A stretch of 11,733 nucleotides of DNA from an uncultured Mailhella sp. (GTDB lineage Bacteria; Desulfobacterota; Desulfovibrionia; Desulfovibrionales; Desulfovibrionaceae). This document shows positions 1 through 5,989 of the stretch, one piece after another (positions within the stretch are counted from its first letter, which is position 1; the number at the start of each line of letters is the position of its first letter). Position numbers and translations under genes: made by a program. Location of the stretch: contig CAJTMS010000056.1 in assembly GCA_910577155.1 (NCBI GenBank), positions 1 through 11,733 on the forward strand. Direction: 5' to 3'. The notes under the pieces were generated by a model. That model was not told the origin of the DNA. It did not search any database and saw only the letters and a program-made list of their open reading frames with translations.

Positions 1-54
1 ATTTTATAATTATCTTTTGTAGTTATAAAATCAACCTGATACTAAAACAAAGCA

Positions 55-168
55 TTAATATTTTATAGTCGTTGCCCCTCCCTCTTCTCCATTATCACAA
101 TTTTTTCCAAACCATTCTTTTGCAATAGACAAATTTTACTGACCGCCAAGACCATTTTTATACATAAC
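55..168 (-). pseudogene. Sel1-repeat protein fragment, C-terminal remnant
   Basis: Read on the minus strand, this stretch encodes VMYKNGLGGQ, then an in-frame TAA (136-138), then NLSIAKEWFGKNCDNGEEGG and a few more residues before a TAA at 55-57. The pattern of MYxNGxG, a charged/NLS segment, KAxEW and a C-D-N-G turn is that of the last Sel1-like (TPR-related) repeat of a protein. One C-to-T change (CAA to TAA) would explain the inner stop, and a TGA lies directly upstream at 169-171. Nothing recognisable as further repeats appears in 172-258. I read it as a dead 3' end of a Sel1 gene. No start or ribosome site is visible. Confidence 0.55.
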
Positions 169-258
169 TCATAAATAATATTGTAAAAAAATGATTATGT
201 GTTCCATAACTCTATAAAAATCTAATTTATGAGAATATGCAATTAACTGCAATAAAAA

Positions 259-598
259 TTATACCAACATCTTTCCCGCTATTGTCCCAAGCCAGACTGC
301 GGCAAGGCAAAGACTAATGCTTATCACAATATACAAAAAGGCAGGTATAAAGTGTCCGTTCATCAGCATTTGCAAAAGTTCCAAAGAAAAGGTACTGAAG
401 GTTGTCAAACCGCCACAAAAACCTGCTGTTAGTGCAACTTTGAGCACAGGGCTTAGCTCCTTTTTATCCATAAAAAGGCATAAAAAATCCAATCAAAAAA
501 CTGCCTGTAATATTTACCAAAAACGTTGCTCAAAGAACGGTAAATGGAGACAATCCCTTCTTTTTGCTGTGAGCAAACATGACACAATCATTTTTCAC
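259..598 (-). pseudogene. crcB: crcB-like fluoride channel pseudogene
   Basis: CrcB (Fluc) proteins are small membrane channels that export fluoride. The 3' part (about 471 down to 259) encodes the family hallmark GFCGGLTTFSTFSLE and a complete final membrane helix. The preceding part is in another frame and encodes ATFLVNITGSFLIGFF, the equivalent of the conserved G-T-L-x-V-N-x-x-G-S-F motif. Joining them requires removing one base in the T run at 472-476. A second lesion is an in-frame TGA at 530-532, where families often have Trp or Gly. The usual N-terminal helix with its GGxxGAxxR motif is missing: further upstream only a weak FLLTSR-like stretch can be read (to about 619), next to the terminator of the upstream gene. 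With a lost N-terminus, a stop and a frameshift, this gene is very likely dead. No fluoride riboswitch was seen upstream. Confidence 0.8.
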
Positions 599-651
599 TC
601 TTGATGTCAACAGGAACTGTTTTATCGAAAAAAAATGCTCTTTCAAGATAA

Positions 652-680
652 AACAAGGCAGACATACCGCCCGCCTTGTT
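652..680 (-). terminator. Rho-independent terminator after the DUF362 gene
   Basis: Perfect 8-bp arms AACAAGGC (652-659) and GCCTTGTT (673-680) enclose a 13-base loop. On the minus strand the stem is followed by TTTATCTTG and, a little later, a run of eight T. It lies just past the stop of the DUF362 gene and would end the minus-strand cluster. Confidence 0.6.
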
Positions 681-703
681 CTGCTCATTTTTATTGAATT
701 TCT

Positions 704-1660
704 TTAGATAGTCACAAGATTATATTGTGCATTCCCCATACCCAGTTCCTGCATATAGGTCAGCTGACGAAGCCCGGCACGGGATTCAATGCGTTCCACC
801 ATGGGGGCTTTGACATCATCGGGCAAAGCATAAATCATATCCACGCTTGCCTGATCTATGGCTAAAATATCCGTGGAAGCAAGCACACCAAGATCCGGCA
901 GGGTTACAGGTTCTGCGCTTGTTCCTGCACAGTCACAGCTCGTGGACATATTCCGCAGAACATTGATATACACAATTTTATCACCAAAATGATCGGTAAT
1001 AGCTTTGCCGCCCTCAACCATTCTCTCCATAAAGCGTTCTCCGCCTGACCACAGCTTATCGCCTTCGCGGTGGAGCTGTTCCTTTCCTTTTGCACCGGAC
1101 GCACAGCCAATAGAAATATTTTTAAGGGAACCTCCAAAACCGCCCATAACATGTCCTTTGAAATGGGTCAAAACAACCATGGAATCATAATCCAGCAAAT
1201 GTTTGCCGACAGCAACGCTGTGTAACTGCTTTCCGCCTGCTATGGGCAAATCAACATCTCCGAACTCATCCATAATATCCACATCGGTAAACGCTGTCCA
1301 ACCGTTTATTTCCAATGTTTTACGGTGTCCTTCCGTTGTTTGGCGAGGGCTTGAATAAAGCACATTACATTCCACTATGCGGGAATTTGGTACAACCTGC
1401 ATAAATTCTTTGACCCAATCGCGGGGTATGATATTGGGTCCATGAGGTTCGCCCGTATGGACTTTTATGGCAACTTTCCCGGAAATATTCCGAGAAATTT
1501 TTTCATACAAAGAAATAAGAGCAGCAGGGCTGCAATTTGGACTATAGTAAACGGTGGAGGGAGTTTCGGCTTTTGCTGCTTTTAATCCAGACAAACCGCA
1601 GCACATTAAACCGCCGACTGCTGTTGCTCCTTTTAAAAAATTACGTCTTGAAATACTCAT
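704..1660 (-). CDS. Tat-exported DUF362 family protein
   Basis: This 318-residue protein starts with a twin-arginine signal: SRRNFLKG at residues 4-11, a hydrophobic stretch, and a likely cleavage after AKA (residue 31). The mature part carries DUF362 family features, including THFKGH (165-170), GGFGGSLKN (173-181) and a late Cys pair CDC (242-244). The C-terminal 2[4Fe-4S] ferredoxin domain found in some DUF362 proteins is absent. Tat export suggests that a folded, possibly cofactor-bearing protein works in the periplasm. The biochemical role of the family is not settled, so none is assigned. The start is supported by GGGAGG four to five bases before ATG. The gene lies 24 bases after the flavodoxin stop, so the two are probably co-transcribed, and a terminator follows. 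Confidence 0.85.
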   Translation of the reverse strand: MSISRRNFLKGATAVGGLMCCGLSGLKAAKAETPSTVYYSPNCSPAALISLYEKISRNISGKVAIKVHTGEPHGPNIIPRDWVKEFMQVVPNSRIVECNVLYSSPRQTTEGHRKTLEINGWTAFTDVDIMDEFGDVDLPIAGGKQLHSVAVGKHLLDYDSMVVLTHFKGHVMGGFGGSLKNISIGCASGAKGKEQLHREGDKLWSGGERFMERMVEGGKAITDHFGDKIVYINVLRNMSTSCDCAGTSAEPVTLPDLGVLASTDILAIDQASVDMIYALPDDVKAPMVERIESRAGLRQLTYMQELGMGNAQYNLVTI

Positions 1661-1684
1661 ACTACCTCCCGGAAGGCAATAAAA

Positions 1685-2317
1685 TTATAAATCAGCCAGC
1701 CACATATTGACTGCATCCTGTACTTTTTGCTGAGAATTTTGTGCATCACTGCCCCGAACAGCAAGCCCTTTCAACAGTGTCGCTCCTTTGCAGGCACTTC
1801 CAATTTTTTGTGGAATATTCCTTAAGCCGCTTCCTTCATGCGTGCAAAAGGGAATAATAATTTTTCCCGTAAAATCAAATTGCTCCACAAAAGTATACAC
1901 AGGCATAGGCACATCTCCCCACCAGTTGGGGAAGCCCAAGAAAATAATATCATATCCTTGTATAGAATCAAGTGTTTTGGCAAGGCTTGGGCGGGCTTTG
2001 GCATTTTTTTCCTTTTTGGCAAGTTCCGTACATTCATTATAATTTTGCGGATACTGCACAGCCGGCTCAATATGGAATAATTCTCCGCCAGTCTTTTGCC
2101 GGATTAACTCAGCAACTATTTCCGTATTTCCTTTGTCAATGGTGCCTACGCCGTAATTCTCGCCAGTACGGGAAAAATACGCAATAAGAATTTTTCCTTG
2201 ATATGATTCAAAATTCATCTGACCCGCCATTACATTTTGTGAAAAAAATAAACCGCAGCTTCCAGCAATGCCGAACATTGCCAAACTTTTTAATACTGCC
2301 CTGCGTGAAATAAGCAT
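1685..2317 (-). CDS. Tat-exported flavodoxin-like protein
   Basis: This is an FMN-binding flavodoxin-fold protein of about 210 residues, probably an electron carrier or a small NAD(P)H-quinone-type reductase outside the cytoplasm. The N-terminus has a twin-arginine motif (SRRAVLKSL, residues 4-12), a hydrophobic core, and a likely cleavage after VMA (residue 31). The flavodoxin core follows: ILIAYFSRTGEN (43-54) with the phosphate-binding loop, the strand DIIFLGFPNWWG (123-134) with the aromatic pair typical of isoalloxazine stacking, and FCTHEGSG (157-164). It resembles the flavodoxin_4-type stand-alone proteins. The start at 2317 is chosen because GAGGAG lies just before it and the Tat motif follows at once. 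A TTG at 2362 would add 15 residues ahead of the signal. The Tat signal is unusual, since most flavodoxins stay in the cytoplasm. Confidence 0.85.
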   Translation of the reverse strand: MLISRRAVLKSLAMFGIAGSCGLFFSQNVMAGQMNFESYQGKILIAYFSRTGENYGVGTIDKGNTEIVAELIRQKTGGELFHIEPAVQYPQNYNECTELAKKEKNAKARPSLAKTLDSIQGYDIIFLGFPNWWGDVPMPVYTFVEQFDFTGKIIIPFCTHEGSGLRNIPQKIGSACKGATLLKGLAVRGSDAQNSQQKVQDAVNMWLADL

Positions 2318-2374
2318 AGATTTCTCCTCAACTTTGTCTGCATAAAAATGCCGTCTATCCAAAATCTGACAAAC

Positions 2375-2424
2375 GGCTTTGGCATTTTCAAGGAATTTAC
2401 CCTCATGACAATTTTGCCATAGCC
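2375..2424. repeat. Inverted repeat between cupin remnant and flavodoxin gene
   Basis: GGCTTTGGCA (2375-2384) pairs with TGCCATAGCC (2415-2424) with one mismatch in ten, across a 30-base loop. It lies in the 164-base leader before the flavodoxin gene. On the minus strand it is not followed by a clear T run, so I do not call it a terminator. It could be a leader hairpin or an operator, or chance. Confidence 0.35.
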
Positions 2425-2481
2425 TAAACGCCTTGCCATAACCTTAGAAACGCCAAGCCGATTGACCTCTTCAACATCCTG

Positions 2482-2891
2482 CTATTTGGAAAGTTTTGCG
2501 TACTCTTCATCAGTGACAGGTTCGAGCCATGTATTGGAGCCATTTTTTGCAGGAACTTCCACAGCAAGATGGGAAAACCAACAATCTTTTTTTGCACCAT
2601 GCCAATGTTTTACACGGCTGGAATATTGACCACGTCACCAACCGTCAAAGAACGGGCAGGCTGCCCCCATTCCTGATACCAGCCTTCTCCATGTGTGCAA
2701 ATGAGGATTTGCCCTCCGCCTTCGTCTGCATTATGAATATGCCAATTATTGCGGCAGGCAGGCTCAAAGGTAACATTGGCAACAAAAACCTGTTCTTTTG
2801 AGAGGATATTCAAATAACTTTTGCCAATAAAATATTGCTCATAGGCTTTATTATATTCGCCTCTAGCAAAAAGCATTTTTTCTTTATCCAT
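2482..2891 (-). pseudogene. Cupin-domain protein gene, frameshifted
   Basis: The intact part (2891 to 2613) encodes 93 residues ending in GDVVNIPAV and a stop. In another frame, directly downstream, the rest of the same protein can be read: VKHWHGAKKDCWFSHLAVEV and on to a TAG at 2482-2484. Adding one G near 2614-2617 restores PAGVKHWHGA, the second cupin motif. The first cupin motif, with its metal-binding His pair and acid, is present as NNWHIHNADEGG. The repaired protein would have about 136 residues, the size of single-domain cupins that often sit next to carboxymuconolactone decarboxylase-family genes. As it stands, the product lacks the last His ligand and the closing strands, so it is probably inactive. 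The gene starts 17 bases after the stop of the upstream gene, in the same operon. A sequencing error is the main alternative. Confidence 0.8.
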
Positions 2892-2908
2892 GACTTTTCT
2901 CTACCCGA

Positions 2909-3622
2909 TTATTTTTGCACAACTTTTTCAACTAATCCCTGCACATTCTTTGCAGTTGCGTCACCCAAATTTTCACGGATTACTTCAACGTACTGAAAAA
3001 GCTGTTCTTTTGTCCAGCCGGAGTTGTTGTAACAAGTAGCTAAATGACCTTGCAGCTGAGGATTAACATTATCAATTCCTGCAAGAATGCCAACGGTAAT
3101 CAGTTCTCTGTCCTTCCATGTTAAAACATCACGCTGGAACAAATCCCCAAACAAATGTGCTTTCAGGCAATAATCGATAAGAGGGGAGAAATCGTATAAA
3201 CCGCCTTTTACTTCCCGATTAAAAAGATTGGTTTGGTTTTCTGTGCCAAACTCAAGGCTTGTTTTATCCGTTGGCATGGGGCTTGCTTCTTTTCCCATTA
3301 CATCGTTCATTCCTGCTGCTTTTCTTTTATCAAGCAGAGCAGAAAATGTTTGCAGACCGTTCAGACTCCTTGGAAAACCTGCATAGGCATATACTTGTGC
3401 AAGTAATTCTTTGATTTCATTGACAGTAAGACCATTTTCCAAGCCTTTTTCCAAAGCTTTTTCCAAATTTGGCAAATCCCCTTTTCCAGCCAATGCGGAA
3501 ATGCTGACTAAGGATTGTTCTTTTGCTGATAAAGCGTTTTCGGCTGCTTGTGCATTCATTGCTGTTACTCCTAAAAATAAAATACATGCTGATAAAACAG
3601 ATATGATACGATTTTTCATCAT
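2909..3622 (-). CDS. Exported carboxymuconolactone decarboxylase-family protein
   Basis: This is a 237-residue protein with two CMD-like helical domains. Domain 1 (about residues 35-100) contains AYAGFPRSLNGLQTF, matching the A-x-G-x-P motif of the family. Domain 2 (about 145-230) contains HLFGDLFQRDVLTWKDRELI, followed by a GHLATCYNNSG turn. No CxxC pair of the AhpD peroxidase type is seen, so hydroperoxidase activity is doubtful. A Sec-type signal (basic MMKNR, hydrophobic stretch, AQA near residues 24-26) suggests periplasmic location. AAGGAG precedes the start; the first of two adjacent ATG codons is used here, and the second is equally possible. It is the first gene of the cluster that continues into the cupin, flavodoxin and DUF362 genes. 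The substrate is unknown; the family name does not prove decarboxylase activity. Confidence 0.85.
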   Translation of the reverse strand: MMKNRIISVLSACILFLGVTAMNAQAAENALSAKEQSLVSISALAGKGDLPNLEKALEKGLENGLTVNEIKELLAQVYAYAGFPRSLNGLQTFSALLDKRKAAGMNDVMGKEASPMPTDKTSLEFGTENQTNLFNREVKGGLYDFSPLIDYCLKAHLFGDLFQRDVLTWKDRELITVGILAGIDNVNPQLQGHLATCYNNSGWTKEQLFQYVEVIRENLGDATAKNVQGLVEKVVQK

Positions 3623-3642
3623 ATAAAACTCCTTTTTCTATG

Positions 3643-3648
3643 CTTATA
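3643..3648 (-). promoter_or_regulatory. Candidate -10 element of the CMD-cupin-flavodoxin-DUF362 cluster
   Basis: TATAAG on the minus strand, about 20 bases before the start codon. No good -35 hexamer sits at the right distance (a TTGACG is only 13 bases away), as expected of a promoter that needs an activator of the AraC family. Confidence 0.3.
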
Positions 3649-3682
3649 AATACCGTATTCGCGTCAAAGAAAAAGACCTAAT

Positions 3683-3706
3683 TCTCTAAAAATCTTGCCT
3701 AAAATT
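3683..3706 (-). promoter_or_regulatory. Candidate AraC-regulator site upstream of the CMD gene
   Basis: On the minus strand this 24-base stretch contains TTAGGCAAG followed by a T-rich tract. It matches 18 of 24 bases of the plus-strand sequence at 4751-4774, just upstream of the regulator's own -35 element. It lies about 45-60 bases upstream of the candidate -10, a usual place for an AraC-type activator. Binding by the neighbouring regulator is inferred. Confidence 0.35.
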
Positions 3707-3710
3707 ATCA

Positions 3711-3748
3711 AAAAAAAAGACCGCCCCACAACAAAGGCAGTCTTTTTA
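3711..3748 (-). terminator. Rho-independent terminator after the araC-type gene
   Basis: AAAAAGAC-C-GCC (from 3714) pairs with GGC-A-GTCTTTTT (to 3747) around a CCACAACAAA loop. On the minus strand the GC part is followed by nine T. It lies about 20 bases past the regulator stop and separates it from the CMD cluster. The mirrored T run on the plus strand could allow some function both ways. Confidence 0.75.
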
Positions 3749-3767
3749 TACATTATGTGAAGCTCAT

Positions 3768-4679
3768 TTATTGTAAGGCTAGGATTTTCCGTTTCGAGGT
3801 ATCCCGATGGGGGGAATCACCAAACATACGCTTATATTCACGGCTAAATTGGGTTACGCTTTCATACCCGACTAAGATGGCCGCAGAAGACGCCCGTTCA
3901 TTTTCCATAAGCATAAGACGCTGTGCTTCCTGCAAACGCAGCTGCTTTTGATACTGCAAAGGACTTGAGCCTGTGATTTCTTTAAAATGCCGGTAAAGGC
4001 TGGAAACAGACATATTCACCCTTTGTGCCAATTCTTCCACATTGAGGGGCTGGGCAATATGTTGTTTCAAAAAAGAAATTGCCTGCACAACCTGATTTTT
4101 TTCAGAACCTTTTGCATACAAACTATACAGCACTCCGCCGTATTTGCCGATAAGCACCAAATAATGCAGTTCCCGCAAAATCATGGGCGCCCGCAAAGGA
4201 ATTTGCTGGGGCTTATCCACAAGTTCTGCCAAACGGTACATACATTCCAAAATCTCCACTTCCACATCTCCTACCGCAAAACCATGTTTTGACGTAGGAT
4301 ACGGAATTTGGTGTTTTTCCATTTCCATAATAAACTCGGAAATGATTTCTTTATCCAAATTGACAAAGACAGAAATAAAATCCTCAAAGGGTTCCTGCAC
4401 AATAAAATTTGAAGAACTGCTTATTTCAATACCGGTTACAATACATTTATTTTTGGTAATATGGTATTCATGATTGCCTTGAATAGAAATTTTATGCCCC
4501 TGCAAAATAACAGAAACATGAGGCTGCAAAAAACATCTGTCTGTTTGATTTAACTGCCTTTTCCGCACAAAAAACAAGTCGGGCACAGCAGTTGGAAAAA
4601 TTCCCTCTTCCGGGGTATAACGTTCAACAATTTGCTTAAGTGCTGAATTTAACGTATCAATTTTTGACTGCGTTTCCAT
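3768..4679 (-). CDS. AraC-family transcriptional regulator (YqhC-like)
   Basis: This 303-residue protein has an AraC_N-type sensor domain (about 20-185; PHVSVILQG at 53-61 is typical of the YqhC group) followed by two helix-turn-helix motifs (about 195-295). The first is LNVEELAQRVNMSVSSLYRHFK and the second includes AAILVGYESVTQFSREYKRMFG with the terminal GDSP. Members of this group usually activate nearby genes for aldehyde or quinone reduction and related redox stress; the effector here is unknown. ATG is preceded by GAGGAG at good spacing. The gene has its own strong promoter and its own terminator. Its position directly upstream of the CMD-cupin-flavodoxin-DUF362 cluster, and the shared sequence near both promoters, make that cluster the likely target. 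Confidence 0.9.
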   Translation of the reverse strand: METQSKIDTLNSALKQIVERYTPEEGIFPTAVPDLFFVRKRQLNQTDRCFLQPHVSVILQGHKISIQGNHEYHITKNKCIVTGIEISSSSNFIVQEPFEDFISVFVNLDKEIISEFIMEMEKHQIPYPTSKHGFAVGDVEVEILECMYRLAELVDKPQQIPLRAPMILRELHYLVLIGKYGGVLYSLYAKGSEKNQVVQAISFLKQHIAQPLNVEELAQRVNMSVSSLYRHFKEITGSSPLQYQKQLRLQEAQRLMLMENERASSAAILVGYESVTQFSREYKRMFGDSPHRDTSKRKILALQ

Positions 4680-4723
4680 ACCGACTCCTCATCGATTGTT
4701 TTTACAGTTAACTTTTCCTTTTT

Positions 4724-4752
4724 AGGATATATTAAAAACAGTCTTTTGTCAA
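4724..4752 (-). promoter_or_regulatory. Promoter of the araC-type regulator
   Basis: On the minus strand, TTGACA (4747-4752, six of six) is followed by 17 bases and TATCCT (4724-4729, four of six). Transcription would start near 4717, giving a leader of about 38 bases. An 8-bp palindrome, AGTTAACT (4706-4713), sits just past the start point. Confidence 0.6.
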
Positions 4753-4774
4753 GATTAGGCAAGTTTTATGGAAA
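4751..4774 (+). promoter_or_regulatory. Candidate autoregulatory AraC site
   Basis: AAGATTAGGCAAGTTTTATG and four more bases on the plus strand overlap the outer edge of the regulator's -35 hexamer. It shares 18 of 24 bases, including the 9-mer TTAGGCAAG, with 3683-3706 read on the minus strand. This placement suits autoregulation. Confidence 0.35.
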
Positions 4775-4806
4775 TAAAGCAATTATTTTCTATTAGGTTG
4801 CAAAAA

Positions 4807-5091
4807 TTATGCAAGTTTTGTATACACATGCAAATCTTTTTCCAAACGAAATTTTCCAATTTCCGGAACAATTCTCTGAAAATGGGCAGATACAGTATGA
4901 GCATCCAAAGAAGCTTTATTTTCCCATGCTTCCAGCATGGTTAAAATACAGGGATTATCAATATCCTGATATAACTCATAGGAAAGGCAGCCCTTTTCTT
5001 TTTTTGTCTCGCTTATCAACTCCTGATACAAAGCAATAACGTTTTGTAAATCATACTCATGAAACAAGCCTTTTGCAATAACTGTCAGCAT
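4807..5091 (-). CDS. ABM-domain protein, putative quinol monooxygenase
   Basis: This 94-residue single-domain protein belongs to the antibiotic biosynthesis monooxygenase (ABM, YgiN-like) dimeric alpha/beta barrel family. The family core is visible as KGCLSYELYQD (33-43), then LEAWENKASLDAHTVSAHF (53-71), close to the usual E-x-W-x-[DN]-K-x-x-L-x-x-H pattern with a final HF. Such proteins oxidise quinols or aromatic substrates without a cofactor, but many are uncharacterised. Its ATG overlaps the last 7 bases of the methyltransferase gene, so translation is probably coupled; AGAGGG lies just before the start. It ends 127 bases before the regulator gene start with no clear terminator between. 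Confidence 0.85.
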   Translation of the reverse strand: MLTVIAKGLFHEYDLQNVIALYQELISETKKEKGCLSYELYQDIDNPCILTMLEAWENKASLDAHTVSAHFQRIVPEIGKFRLEKDLHVYTKLA

Positions 5092-5783
5092 ACCGCCCTC
5101 TTTTGCTTGATTTGTAATTTTTCCATGAAAAAAAGATATTCCAAAGTATGTTCCCTGTTTACATCAGAAACACAAAGCACACGCCAAAGTTTTGGGTCAA
5201 GCGCAGCAGCAAAATCATGGATGGCATGGTATTCTTCCAAGCCTCCCGCATGCCCTGTATAGCAATGCACACTGATTACCCCTTGCGGATAAAGCCGTTC
5301 ACAGCAATTTGCTATCGCAGGTACGCTTGTTTCTGCTTTTGTGGCAATAAAATCATTTTTTCTGTCTTTGCGCGGTAAATAACCAAGGTTAAACATTACT
5401 CCTGCCAGCACGCACTGCTTCGGCAAATACCCGGTAATATTTTCATGCCCCGAGTGCACCAGTTCTGCCTGCAAACCATGAAATTTCAGCCGCTCCCTTG
5501 TGCTTTGCAATGCTTCTTTCTGCACATCACAAGCCAAAACGGAAAAATCTCCTTGCACAAAGTTCCCAATCCCGGCTAAAAAACACGTATCATGCCCATT
5601 TCCTGCTGTTGCATCAATACAATATATGGGCTCGTCACCTTTATATGCTTGTGAAATTGCCTGCACTGCCCGCACGATACCGTTGTGTGCCAAACTGTCC
5701 AGCAGCGAAGGACGGCTCTCTGCCATGGAAGCAGATAAAAAAATATTCTTTTCTTGTTGATTTTCTTTCATATTCATAACCAT
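5085..5783 (-). CDS. YtqB-like SAM-dependent methyltransferase (rRNA methylase family)
   Basis: This is a class I SAM-dependent methyltransferase of about 232 residues, of the YtqB/'rRNA_methylase' family (some members have been shown to modify RNA). Motif I is IDATAGNGHDT (56-66), followed by the acidic end of strand 2 in LACDVQ, then HSGHENI and the family-specific FNLGYLPRKD (131-140). The usual family length is about 190; the extra 40 residues are mostly at the N-terminus. The open frame extends to 5897, but the promoter at 5810-5838 would start RNA near 5803, so the start must be one of the ATGs at 5783, 5777 or 5771. None has a strong ribosome site; AGGG is 14 bases before 5783. The target base is not evident. 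Confidence 0.75.
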   Translation of the reverse strand: MVMNMKENQQEKNIFLSASMAESRPSLLDSLAHNGIVRAVQAISQAYKGDEPIYCIDATAGNGHDTCFLAGIGNFVQGDFSVLACDVQKEALQSTRERLKFHGLQAELVHSGHENITGYLPKQCVLAGVMFNLGYLPRKDRKNDFIATKAETSVPAIANCCERLYPQGVISVHCYTGHAGGLEEYHAIHDFAAALDPKLWRVLCVSDVNREHTLEYLFFMEKLQIKQKRAVC

Positions 5784-5809
5784 ATAATACGTATTTACCC
5801 TGTATAACA

Positions 5810-5838
5810 AGTATAACCGATTGATAACAGCTGCACAA
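5810..5838 (-). promoter_or_regulatory. Promoter of the methyltransferase-ABM pair
   Basis: On the minus strand, TTGTGC (5833-5838, weak) is followed by 17 bases and TATACT (5810-5815, five of six). It predicts a leader of about 20 bases and rules out the long upstream start of the methyltransferase. Confidence 0.45.
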
Positions 5839-5920
5839 TAAAAATATTTCTCCCAAACGAAGAACAATATGCCATAACTCAGCAAGATGAAACGCATTCA
5901 AAAATTTTTTCTCGTTATCC

Positions 5921-5949
5921 TTGACAGGGTGACAGGCATTTGCTACAAA
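5921..5949 (+). promoter_or_regulatory. Promoter of the nickel-type ABC operon
   Basis: TTGACA (5921-5926, perfect) is followed by 17 bases and TACAAA (5944-5949), preceded by TGC, an extended -10. Transcription should start near 5956, about 34 bases before the first ATG. The start point falls inside the inverted repeat at 5950-5980. Confidence 0.7.
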
Positions 5950-5980
5950 TCGTGTTATCAATTTTATTTTTGTAACACGA
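5950..5980 (+). promoter_or_regulatory. NikR-like operator
   Basis: TCGTGTTA (5950-5957) and TAACACGA (5973-5980) are perfect inverted arms 15 bases apart. Seen as GTGTTAT-N13-GTAACAC (5952-5978), it differs by one base from GTGTTAC-N13/14-GTAACAC, which I recall as the NikR consensus in deltaproteobacteria and several other groups. It directly follows the -10 element and covers the transcription start, a classical repressor position: nickel-loaded NikR would shut off the importer. nikR is not in the window. The match to NikR is from memory and was not searched. Confidence 0.7.
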
Positions 5981-5989
5981 CGGTAAATA

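Noticed and set aside
238..251. Near-palindrome TGCAATTAACTGCA after the crcB remnant
   Set aside because: Too short and AT-rich to be called a terminator, with no proper T run next to it.
2318..2362. TTG start giving 15 extra residues on the flavodoxin
   Set aside because: GAGGAG sits right before the inner ATG, and the Tat signal should be at the N-terminus.
3987..4473. Plus-strand open frames opposite the araC-type gene
   Set aside because: They are antisense shadows of a clear regulator, with no ribosome sites or family features.
5784..5897. Upstream extension of the methyltransferase (38 more residues, hydrophobic)
   Set aside because: The promoter at 5810-5838 would start RNA downstream of that start, and the extension resembles no part of the family; it is translated intergenic DNA.
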